64,000 nucleotides of DNA from Rachycentron canadum (Eukaryota > Chordata > Actinopteri > Carangiformes > Rachycentridae), in contig CM076648.1 of the NCBI GenBank assembly GCA_038496675.1, positions 16,150,546-16,214,545 of the forward strand. Reading direction: 5' to 3'. The translations under genes were made by a program, and so were the position numbers. The notes beneath the pieces were generated by a model. That model was not told the DNA's origin, did not search any database, and saw only the letters and a list, made by a program, of their open reading frames with translations. This document shows positions 24,230 through 35,374 of this stretch, in pieces; within the stretch, counting starts at the first letter, position 1; each line of letters begins with the position of its first letter.

Positions 24230-24250
24230 TTTATTATTATTATTATTATT
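24230..24250. repeat. ATT microsatellite
   Basis: Seven uninterrupted ATT units. Confidence 0.9.
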
Positions 24251-25136
24251 GCTACATCAACAAAATCAGCACAGTTCATTGAGCTACTTAGTACAGATGA
24301 ACTCATGAACCTTTCCACTGCCTCCTGTGGTAAAATCCTTTGCTAATTACATCTTAATGAATAAGCTAATATTGCACATTAAGGCTTAAAACAATAGCGA
24401 GCGCCACAGTGAGGGACCAGCGAGAGTCGCTTCGGTCTGGTCTGCCAGGCTGTCAGGCTTCATGTGGCCTGTTTGTGACAATGCAATGTGACAGCAATGG
24501 AGACAGTGCGCTGGAGGCTATGTCCTTGATGATGAACTCATCCACTACAATCATAACTCTATCTCCCCTCCTTCTGAGTGCATACACATATACACTTGTT
24601 TGCACAAAAGACTACAATCCAGGAACACGCACACACGCACATAGACGCCACATCCCCCAGCCCCTGCAGCACTCAGCGACCTACATCTGGTGTTGGAGAG
24701 AGCAGGGGCTAAGGTTGTCCCAGGCCAGGCAGCCTCCAGCAGACAGTGCAGTGTTCATGTAGCGTGTGACGTGTGTGCATGGCAGTGTATTCTTGCTATG
24801 TTTTTTCTGGTGAAATAAATGCCCCAAGCTTGTATCTTAGGTACATTCAAATCTGTACACAGTAGCACCATGTCACATGAACACACACGTGTAACTAACT
24901 AGGCTCTCTTACATGCACTTAGACTTAAGAATAGACCCTAATAATTGCTGCTGCAGATCATGTTTTATGACATCTTGTCCCCTGCTCATCCAACTGCATG
25001 CTCTATAAGTTAATCATGAAGCCACTCAGGACATTTATGTAAAGACAGTGGACTCTGCTGCTGAGGGGTGCTTGTTATCCTGATTATATCTGGTTTATCT
25101 CCACCGGGACATGTAGCCAAGCTTTAGGAATACTCA

Positions 25137-25720
25137 GTAGTAGAAGAAGTATTCACAGCCTTAAGTAAAAATATCAACATTGTAAAAAGACTTGATTACC
25201 AGTAAAAGTTCTACGTTAAAAACCTAATGAAGTAAAAGTACAAGATTATTATCAGCAAACTAGACTGTTGGATTCAGGAAAAGCTGAAGCTAAACTGCAT
25301 TGCTAGCTACCAAATAAGATTTATTAAAAGCAATTTGTTTGTTCCCGAGTTCATTTGAGGTAAATAAATTACCTCACTCACCCCATAATCTACAGTGGCT
25401 GTGTAATATACACCCTATCAGGTCTCAGACACATTTCAAATTGAATATAAAGTTAAAGATGAAACTCTTGTATAAGAAATGACAAACATTTTATGGCCTC
25501 ACAGTGTCAGAGCCCTCTCATTGTTGTAGATGAAACTGGATTGACATGGAAAAATTTTTGGGTTCCCCTTTGGTCTTTGGAATTTTGAGAAGAGCACTGC
25601 ATGGACAGAAACTAGGAACTAAGGCTGTTAAATAACTGTAGTAAAGGAAAAAGTACAATAATTCCCTCTGAACTGTTGCTGAGCAGAAGTATACATTTAG
25701 AGAATGTATTGGAAATACTG
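25137..25720 (+). repeat. Dispersed teleost repeat ('aagtaaaagt' family), split copy
   Basis: The segment 25137-25260 reads like the 'agaagtattcagatccttaagtaaaagta...ttatcagcaaa' repeat common in fish genomes. The segment 25615-25720 matches its other end ('gctgttaaataa.tgtagta...aaaagtacaat.attccctctga'). Both are in the same orientation, about 350 bases apart. This suggests one element with a diverged or inserted middle. The class is uncertain. Confidence 0.6.
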
Positions 25721-27240
25721 GATTAATGGAATACCTCAAACGTGTACTTTAGTGCTGTAGACTTTAACATCTTGAACCTTATAATCAAAAATCCTATTTG
25801 ATCTCTCTGCACGAAGCCATTGCACCCACTGTTCAGTCCATCTATATCATCCAAAGCAGTGCTTTGCCCAAAGGACAGACTGATATGTCTGAAATACACA
25901 CACTGCACTTTAAATCTTCTCAATGCAGACATGATGCTAGTTTGTGAATGATGTTGACAAAAATACAAGATTTATTTTTTATTTTTATTCTTTTGTTTTG
26001 TTTTTGAGGGAGGTAGAGACTTACAGTATGTAGTTGAAAATGTTTTCATTGAGCCTCCTCTGTTCCAACAAGGCTGCAATTATAGTTCAGGATGATGAGC
26101 ATCAACACCCTGCAGAGCACTGATCCACTGATGAAAATTTACATCTCTGAATATTAATCAAAGTTTCACTCAAGGGCACACACACATTTTCTTTAAATAT
26201 AACAAATATTCCAAATTCGGTTCATAAAAGGAATATGGCTCATTTTGTTGTCCATGGCGACTCAGGGTTGGCAAGTAAACCCATTGATAGTGGATTTTAT
26301 TGTGCTAAAGAAAGTCTGGATTCCTATTCACTGTCATGGGAAAATGAAATGTGTCAGTAATAGACCTTTGTCAGGCATCACATTCACAAGATGAAACTAT
26401 TTTTTTATACTGGAGCCACAGACTGCAACAACAATTCATACAGAAATGAAATTACACCACTGAAACCATCAGTACTGTAGCCTTTTCCTCGGATGATATT
26501 TTAGTATGACAAAGTGGGAAAAATACAATACAGATAATGGATGAATTCCATTAAGTCACTACAGTTTCAGTGTCCTGTATTGCTCACTCACTCACATTGC
26601 CAAGAAAAGAAAACAAAACTTGATAATTTAATAAAAACTTTCATATTAAGCCATAGTTTTGATTTATTAATAGGATTTTTTAAATATTTTTTTTGTTTTG
26701 ATTTTTGGTGGATGATGTATATGAATTTTACCATTTGATGCATAACCAGACTTAGCTTAAAGCTATGTCATTGTAAGGAATATAATATACTCATTTACTA
26801 TCTCATTACTTTTGATATAGTATGATTATTCTCATTCTTCAACTTGGCAGAAGAGGACAGAATGACCGAATCAATTACTATGAAACAAATATAAAGTAAA
26901 TTGTAAATTTAACTTCACCACATGTGCAGCACACATATACCCATAGTGTCATGTCAGAGTCCCTCAGCATTAAAAAAAAAAGAACTTTAAACCTATGCTT
27001 CATATGAGACAGGAAAACCAAAATGACCTTCCTATGCTTTTCTCGCTTGTGAACTATAAAGTGAGAGAAGTTACAAATTAGCAGTTTCATTTGACATGAA
27101 CAAAGCTCAACACCCAGTGATGCAGTGCCTCAGGGGGGTTAGAGATGCTCACTGTCCTATATATGTACTTGGTAATTAATTATCCAACTGTTTTACATCA
27201 TTGGAATACTGATTATATAACTCCCACCAGCTGGACAAGT

Positions 27241-27244
<4 letters not shown>

Positions 27245-27276
<32 letters not shown>
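27245..27276. repeat. CA microsatellite
   Basis: Perfect CA dinucleotide repeat in the ramac-btbd1 intergenic region. Confidence 0.95.
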
Positions 27277-27278
<2 letters not shown>

Positions 27279-27697
27279 ATCCCTGCAGGTTGATGTTGTT
27301 GTGGTCTGAACACACACCCAGAGCTGGATCTCACACCAGAACATTCTGTCTAAATGCTTTTAAATGGATTACAGCCACAGAGGATGTGTCATGCTAACTG
27401 GGTGTACAGATTATTTAAATCAATGTAACAGCTAAGATTAATCACACTGGGAAATTTCAGGATGACTACTTGAGCACATTCTTGGACTAATGCAGTATAG
27501 TTTCCTACATCTTCTAAAAGGCTTTCTCTGTTTTGCTTATGGTAATGTGAGTCTGCTTCAGCACACTGACACTTCAGTCCTGTACAGTCATGTGTCATAT
27601 GTGTCAAAAACAGCAGAGGCATAAATCCTCTCCCCTGCTGTTATTGTTCAAGTAGAAAGACCAAAAACAAAAAGACAGTCCATTCTGCTGATATCTA

Positions 27698-27723
27698 CCC
27701 CCCCCCCCCCCACACACACACAC
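27698..27723. repeat. Poly-C run joined to CA repeat
   Basis: Fourteen C residues lead directly into a CA repeat. Confidence 0.95.
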
Positions 27724-29564
27724 GCTGACAGACAGAAATACAACCACACACATCAGAAAATCACAAATCACTGCTGTGGATTTGTAAGCTAATAGTTGTT
27801 GGAAATCCTCCACACACTTAAGTTATTCCCCATAAGCTTTATATATTTGCTTCTTTATCAGGGGAGACTTTCCTCCATCATCCTTTAAATACACAGAGCT
27901 TTCATTGAGCTTGTTTTTATAGTCTCTTAAGACCTTGTGACATTTTTTTTACACAACACAGGTGAGAGTAGAGGACTGTTAGTGCTCTAGACTATTTGTC
28001 CTTCTGGTCTTTGAGCATTTTGTGTCTGGTGGGTGGTTAAAAACCTGTCTCAAAATGATTCTGTTCTTGGTTCTGTTATAAGGCTGTCTAAGTGGGCAGT
28101 CAGCGGGAGAAGCTCTCAGGTCCTGGTGACTCACCTGACAGCCCCTGTGGATCACTCTCCTCGTCAAAGCCCACTCACAGCCATCTAAAGTGGCCTTGTT
28201 TCCAGTCTGTCTCATATGAATGTGCAGATTATGCAATTTAAGAGCCCTTCATCACTGTGCTGTAGACGCTACATTCAGCAGACAGCATGGCTTTATGTTC
28301 TTTTTCTCTGGTAGAATAAGAACAGAGCCCGCCCAACAAGGAATGATCTGGCATTATTGAGATTTGCATCAGGATTTAGGAGGACACACAAAGCTAAAAT
28401 GATACTGATTAGATTTCTATTTTTAACAGAACTTTTTAACAGAAGTTTTATTTGAGGGACACAATACCACTGCACTTTTGGCATTTTAGACTCCTAACTG
28501 TCAACCATGTTCACAAATGTCTCAGCTTTAGACATTGCAACGATGAGCACAATACAAAAGCAAACTGTCTATCATCCAGATTTTTGGCTTGTGACCTCTT
28601 AAAACTAAGCTATTTGTAGTGGTGGAAATTAAAAAGCTGTGATAGGGTAGGAAATAACAATCAGATCATCCAAATAATATTCATGAACATATTGACTGTC
28701 CTTACACTAACAAAAACTACTTAACATATTTTCTGGACTGCTCCGTGTTATCTTTACAGCTCTGATAATACAGTTAAAGTGGAGTTCATTCATGAGATTT
28801 TTGCAGTACTTTTACTTCTGATATTTAAGTTAAATGGTGATTTTTCCCCTTGATCATCTCAATCTCAGGTTTAATCAATCCTTCCCACTGCACCATCAAT
28901 CTGTTTAGTTTGATATCTCACTGTATAGACTAACTGGCACCACCTAGCGACAGAAAGAGGAATATTATAATAAACACAATTTTCCCAAGACAAACTTCCT
29001 CTGGAGTTGATCAAAGCAAACAATCTTACTTTGGTCTTACCACATTTTATTGCCAAAAAGCTAAAAATTGATCTTTTTTCGATTTCTTGATTTATTTTTG
29101 TTTTTTTAACATATTAATTAAATGCTAAGCAAACATGACTTCAGAAAATACAGCATGTACCACTGGCAAAGTTACACAACACACATGGATCCTTAACCCA
29201 GTGCAAAAACAAAGTACTTGAAGACACCTGCTTAATAAATGATAACAGTGCACAATAAAAAAAGCAAACATTATACTTTCAATAAATGCATCGGCAAAAA
29301 CAGACAAAATAACAAAATGAAATGGCATCAAACAACAAATAGTAGCTGTCTCTGTAGTTTCACTTGTGCAGGATAAACTCCTGCACTAGCAGATTACTGA
29401 CAACACACAGACAAAAGTATTCAGATCATTTAAAACTGATGATACAGTTCACGCTCAAAAAGAGCTGTTATTTTCACACAACTGTTTACACATCCCTCCT
29501 CATGTCTGTACATCCCTATTGTACAGACAGATATGCACATTTAATGCAGGCACACAAACATACT

Positions 29565-29589
29565 TGCATGCATGCATGCATGCAAGCAT

Positions 29590-29620
<31 letters not shown>
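29565..29620. repeat. TGCA-type repeat plus CA repeat in the btbd1 3' UTR
   Basis: A long alternating purine-pyrimidine tract made of tgca units, a short cgcg and a CA repeat, interrupted once at 29584-29585. On the btbd1 transcript it reads as a UG repeat followed by six GCAUG motifs, five of them UGCAUG. It starts about 125 bases after the btbd1 stop codon. Confidence 0.9.
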
Positions 29621-29744
29621 AAAAACATTTACATACACATTCACACACTCCAAGGGAGGCACTACGTTTATCTCTAGCAGTCCAGTCTTCCCAGCAGTCT
29701 GAGGTCTCACTGGTTCAATGTACCTTCCTGACACTGTGTTAAGT

Positions 29745-32700
29745 CTAGGTGTAGTAGATGATCTCTGGGATCTGTCCATCCTCCACCGATGTACCATTAT
29801 TATTTCCAGGTGAACTGAAAAAGAGAAATGTCGTCTTGGTCCCCGTTGCTGATTCCTGGGCCACTTTCTTCAATCCTTTTGTGCCATAATGTGAATCTGA
29901 GCCCTGAGTGAAAAAAACAGGTGCTGGATTCTCATGGGTCAAACGGATCATTTCCAGGCTTCTGATTTAGGACTTTTGAAACAAAAAAAAACTTTAGACT
30001 GACCTTTAAAGTGGCACATGCAGTGTAGCTGACGTTGGGAAGGATTTCCACAGGTTCTTTGAACATCACTCTGAATGTGTTGGCTGTGCCGTCACAGCTG
30101 AAACCTGTGTCGTTCTGGCCCAGTGTAATACGTTTGTCACTCTCTATGATCTACAGAAGAAGGTGCAAAGAAAAACAACTTTATAGCAACTTTAAATTGT
30201 TAAAACAAGATACTTTGTGTTTCTGATTTCATCTGTTTGGCTGTGTATTTTTCAGGTTTGTAAGAAGACCAATTGGCTGTACACAAAATAATTTATTTAT
30301 TATATGTATCTGTGTGATCAGATCTGTGTGGGATCTGATCTGTGATTTTTCACAATTCAATATCCTAGACTTACAAGGAAACCCACCTAAAATTGTGTCA
30401 CTCTGTCTGTAGCTCCTCTCTCCATCGTCATGTACACACTATAACTAAGTGCAACAAGTTTGAACTATTGGCTTGATAATTTAGTTGTGGGAAATGCAGG
30501 AAACCTTTAACTGAGGATGAATTACACAATATCCAGGATGGGGTTCATCGCAGTCATAGTTCATTACAAAGTAGAGCTGGAACTCAAGCCTCAATATTGT
30601 TTTGGAGATACTATTCAGTATCAGCACTGAAATAAAATGCTTGCTCAAATTTGTACCAGTATTTTTTAATCAGTATCTAATTATACAATAGATTTTTTGA
30701 AATTAGACTGATATATTGTATTGGTATTTTTTATTTTCATTTGTCCAGTTTCTGTACATTAGTCACTTTTAATCACATTAGCAGTGCAGAAGTTTTGGTT
30801 CCATCATCATTATGGTATATTAAGTTACCTGTATGTTGACTTGATAGTCAGTTGGTCCGTGTATTGAACCATACAAGCCAAAACCCACTATAGATATTCT
30901 TCTGTTGACATTGAATCTTTAGGGGGAGAAAGACAGAGAGAAAGAAAATGAGAAACATGATGTCAGTTCAAATCAGTTTGCACAGTTTAATAAGTCATCA
31001 TCTCACCTGATTCTGTCACTGGTACCACTGTACCCCCATCGACTCTCAACCTGCTGGAATCTATTAATGCTGCACTCCTCCCCCCTGAGACAGCAGCGGG
31101 GCCTGTCAATGTAGTCGACCCGTGGTTTGGGGTTTACTGTAAAGTGTAAAAACAGATTTACCACCTCCCGATCGAACAATATTCCAGACTGGGCAGGCCC
31201 TGTTGTACAAGAAAGAATATCAAACTGGTTTCTGTGGGTTGAGTTGTATGGACACAACAGGAACATGATGAGTATGTTTATCAATGGCTGAGTTGGTCAG
31301 TGCAGCGTTGAAATACCATTGCAGCACGAGAAACAAGTTATATTTCTGTTATCTGCTTACCTGCAGCAAACTCCTCAACAGTCATAAGTGGAAAGCGGAT
31401 GAGTGGGAGGGCTTTGCCCAGAACCTTCTGTTTGTTCTCTGAGGTTGGGGGAAGCTGTTGTCTGTAACACTCGGCCTCTGCCCAGCGTACAACCGCCCCA
31501 AACAGACGGTTCTCCCTGATGCTGAGCGTGTCTCTTTCTAGCACTGCACATAAGGTGTCTACATATACAAATACACAGAACATTCATTATTATTATTATT
31601 ATATTATATTATTATTACATCCAGTCAAGCTGCAGAAAAGGAAATACAAAGTGGATAAAACTCACATACCAAGGTCAATATCTGTGAAGCCCTCTGCGTT
31701 TATTGCGTCTGCAGTGCTTTTATCTATGGTGTCTAGGCAGAGACTGGCAAGTTGAGGCTCATCAAATAACCTTGCCTGCAATGAAAGCACAAAAGAAGCC
31801 AAATAAATATGGGTTTTGTCAGATTAGCCCAAAAGATGTTTTGTGAAATAAAATGTTGATTTTTCACACGGTAAACTGATTATTTCACATCTTGTATTTT
31901 AACGTCACCTAATTTGGGGAAGCCAATAATAAATCTGACATTTGGCCTCAAAATGTTATTGTAAATAAAAAGAGTAGGAAAACAATGACACGGGTAATTA
32001 AGAGTACTGCTGGGAATGTATCTTTAGTTTTAGGTGGTTTATAAGCAACTATTCTGTGTTGAGATAGGGAAAAAGAAGCAGTTTCTGATCGGAAAGCAAC
32101 CAAGCCTGCCTCAAGGCATAGCGGAAGCATCAGAACATAACCCCAGACCCAAAGAAACACCAGAATAAATGAAAAATAGAACAGCTAATGTCATAAAACC
32201 TCAACCATCATTAAAAGGGCTACTATCAAACAGTTTGCAGCAGATGAAAAGAACCATGCAAAAATGTTATTTAATGATTTCATATATTGTGCTAGAAAAC
32301 ACCTTTACACCTTGGTGCTTTATGTCCTAGAGGACAAATCCACCTCACTTTGTCCTCATGGTGTCTTATGGTGACTTTGTTTCTGAATGTTAAATAGCAT
32401 TTAATGTGTGCTGCTCATAGCATCAAAGTATCACATATAAAAAACTTGACAACATGTGATTCCAGAAAACATGTTCTAGTTTCTTTGAATAGTCAACAGT
32501 TAACATTTGTTGCCATTTCTGAAAGGACATGTTCCTGTCAAATATAATGTTTGAGCACTACAAATGAAATTCACAGCAAGACTCAACATTCCTGCACATG
32601 AAAATCACAGATAAACCTTCAAGTTGTGTAATGCCAGACACTATGAGTGTCAACCACATGCTCAACAGTAAATGTGACTGACAATAACCTGAGTGAGCAG

Positions 32701-33710
32701 CATGAATGCATTGTCGGCTCTGAGGTGCTTGGTGAGGAACTCCACGCAGTGGCCCTCCAGAGCAGGGACCGCGTACTTCTTTGCCGTATACAGAGTCGTC
32801 ATCACAGTCTCCGGACCAATATGGACCTCGTCAGAATACAGGAACCTGTGCAGGAGGAAGAAGAAGAAGAAACAGGTGTTCATGTTAGTGTCTGTTGCAT
32901 AAATTCAGAAAAGTCAAGCCATTTTCAGCCCAAGAGTGTTTATGTTTTTGACTTAGGAAGTTTCACCCACTCCCCTTTAACACAAATGCTTGAATACAAC
33001 TTTGTATTGTGGTGAAAATGATGACATATTTATTGTAAAAAAAAACAACCTTCAACTAAACAGGATATCTGGAGCATAGACTGGTCAGGAGTGGTGTTCT
33101 GCATGCAGGGGGTTATACTGTTGAAGTGGCCCACTGTTACATTAAGTCACACCCAGGGTGCGGTGAAAAAACCAAATTGCATTGTCCTTTAGATGTAGCT
33201 GAGGCTGGAGGCTGCTGCAGGTTCAGACTAACTACTGGCTCGATGGCCTTGAACTTGTCCGGTGCACCGCGATCACCTGTCCTACCTGAGCAGGGCGAGA
33301 AAGGCTGCAGGCTCCACGTCAGGCAGCTCTATTTCAGCCGAGGTGGTGGCCATCCCTCCGTTGAACATTGCATCAAAGACGGCGCTGCCAGCGGCCAGGA
33401 CGAATTTATGGGCCGGTATCCTCTGGGCCTGTCTGCCCTTCCCCACGATGAACCTGACGTCGCTGAGCAGTTCGTTGTTGAAGAGGAAGGCGAAGCGCTC
33501 CTTCAGAGAGCTCTTCGTCGCCTGCCAGTTGTACATGGGCTCCCGGTGAAGGCCGAGGACAGGCGGGGAGGCTGACGGTGCAGGGCCGGGGGCTGGCACA
33601 CTGGAGATCGCTCCTGCGGCTCCAGACTGAGCCGAGTTGGATGCTGTCTCCTGACCGTCATGGTTTGACGCCAAGCCGCCGCCGACGCTGCCGCCGCTCC
33701 CGGTCGCCAT
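29745..33710 (-). CDS. btbd1: btbd1, BTB-BACK-PHR domain protein
   Basis: BTBD1 is a cytoplasmic BTB protein reported to bind topoisomerase I and to act as a CUL3 adaptor. Eight coding exons in transcript order: 33286-33710, 32689-32845, 31670-31775, 31361-31558, 31007-31199, 30829-30916, 30004-30150, 29745-29903. All junctions keep phase and give 490 aa against 482 in human. Residues 1-55 are a low-complexity Gly/Ser/Ala/Pro leader. The BTB domain spans about 75-190 (SDVRFIVGKG, AGSAVFDAMFNGG, then FLYSDEV). BACK follows at about 195-295 (LCAVLERDTLSIREN). The PHR domain is at about 335-489 ([34 protein letters not shown]) and ends IPEIIYYT. BTBD2 is the paralogue; the homer2/ramac/tm6sf1 neighbours decide for BTBD1. 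The ATG at 33708-33710 is the first in frame. A poly-A signal is uncertain: ATTAAA at 29540-29545 or AATAAA at 29046-29051. Confidence 0.95.
31587..31618. repeat. ATT-rich microsatellite in a btbd1 intron
   Basis: Imperfect ATT repeat between btbd1 coding exons 3 and 4. Confidence 0.85.
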
Positions 33711-33900
33711 AACAACACAGTTTTTTTGATCAGATTTCCTCAACGTTTCGCTAACGACACACCGACCACACGTGAACCTGCACCGACCGCCCCGTGTGTT
33801 GTTGTTGTTTATTTACGTGGTATCCATCGCTGCAGACGCCATCGCTCCTGGATAGCAGCTACCTGTTAGCCTGCGTCTCTCCAGAAATGACGCAAACCTA

Positions 33901-33910
33901 CACTTCCTGG
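33901..33910 (-). promoter_or_regulatory. ETS-type site upstream of btbd1
   Basis: CCAGGAAGTG on the minus strand, about 190 bases upstream of the btbd1 ATG. It matches the ETS-family core GGAA with favourable flanks. Occupancy is inference. Confidence 0.35.
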
Positions 33911-33919
33911 AAAACACTT

Positions 33920-35374
33920 TTTCCCCCCATGAATCTTTATTGCTCAATTCTACAGCGACAAACAAAGAAGTAAATAAATACAACAGAAATTGAGGCAAAT
34001 ATTTGATTATAAAATTGTTTGGCTGTTTTATTTATTAGCATTTGTGAACGTACACAATAGTAACAATAAAGAAGTGCGACGTCTTTTATTGTTGAAGAAC
34101 GTTTTTCTATTTTATTTTCTAGGGAAATTGTGTAGGCCTCCCATTTTAGCTTTAGTCACTATTGTCTTAACATATTAAAACTTTTTACATACAAACACAT
34201 GCCCAGCTTATAAAATATGATTTGTTATAAACTGTATGAACTACCCAACAGTAAATACAAATACACGATTGGTCTATTAATTTAATTAATTGATTAGCTG
34301 ATTTATATAAAGTGAATTGGAAATTATTTTAAAAATTGTTTATATATTGTATAATTTTTTAAAGCAAATGACAAACACGTTCCAGTTTCTCAGGTTATAA
34401 ACAAAAATATGTTTATATTAAATTTGTATAAGGAATTTGTTTTGCCTTTCATATTGCCTTGTAAAATGTTCATAATTTATTTTTAATTTTTAAAAACATC
34501 CTGCTGCCTGCTTCCAGTTTTCCCAATTGCCTCCTAGATGTCAGCGTGTGTACTGTCACTCGATGGACATACACAAACCCCCATGTACTATTTATAGATG
34601 ATACTAATGAAAGCTAAACTAGTAGTAATGACTCAGTTAAGTAGTGTGGCCTAATATGCCCCTGAGGTATCTGCGGTAATGCAACTTCACGTTGAGTGTG
34701 GACAGCTGTAAAAGTGAGGGAAGACAGATGCAGGAGTTATGTGGAAAACAATAGATTATATTTAACTGTACCATGAGAAACCGCGTTTTTATTGCCTTAT
34801 ATTGACTACATTTCGCCCTGCAGCACATGTGCATGCTGACTAACAAACTGAATTTACCTCATGTGCAGTCATAGTTTTAGTTTCAGTTTGTTGCATAATT
34901 GTTCCATTAATGATCTACTCTGCTCCATCCTCATAATAATGTAACATGTGTCCGCTTATTAGATTTTGGGTCGTTCCTTGTTTAATTCTATGAAGTGTAA
35001 TTGTGTGTGTGGCTCAAAATCATTTGTTTCATACTTACCACATTCTTGTAGAGCAAACGTAAAGGCGTGTCCCTAAAAACTGGTTTGGGGAGAAGTGTCT
35101 TTGTATTACACAGAAACTCCTGTGTGTGTGTGTGTGTGTAAGTGGGAGATAGAGAGATGGTGAGATAGGGAGTGGGAGCAGGGAACAGGACAGAGCATGC
35201 TCTCCGGATCTGAGTTGCGAGTGCCAATCCTGTTTACATTGCCAGACACACTGAGTTTTTTTTTCACTTTTTTTTTAAAAAATATGACTCGCAGACTAAA
35301 CCTCAAAGTTTTTTGCAGCTGAATTGTTTAAAATTCTTGATTCTCGGGGATAAACCGTTCCCTCCCGCTCCGCC
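33920..35374. other. Intergenic region between btbd1 and tm6sf1 (divergent)
   Basis: About 1.4 kb of AT-rich sequence separating two head-to-head genes. It has no recognisable gene. A TG repeat lies at 35120-35139, and a tm6sf1 leader probably occupies the last 100-200 bases. No clear TATA or other core element can be assigned. Confidence 0.5.

Larger units (their letters stand above)
21120..29040. other. Intergenic region between ramac and btbd1, no gene recognised
   Basis: About 8 kb of AT-rich sequence. Open frames of up to 117 codons occur (for example 22520-22861 and 24409-24762) but show no family resemblance or supporting splice structure. The region carries dispersed-repeat copies (23230-23900 and 25137-25720), an ATT repeat (24230-24250), a CA repeat (27245-27276) and a C-run plus CA repeat (27698-27723). 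The human neighbour C15orf40 was looked for by protein motif and not seen, although short exons could escape notice. Confidence 0.55.

Noticed and set aside
24409..24762. Plus-strand frame of 117 codons
   Set aside because: Low-complexity composition with CA-repeat-derived residues and no recognisable domain.
30310..30345. Inverted repeat GATCAGATC / GATCTGATC in a btbd1 intron
   Set aside because: Only nine bases and made of low-complexity GATC units; within chance for the window size.
33126..33575. Open frame of 149 codons on the plus strand
   Set aside because: Antisense shadow of GC-rich btbd1 exon 1.
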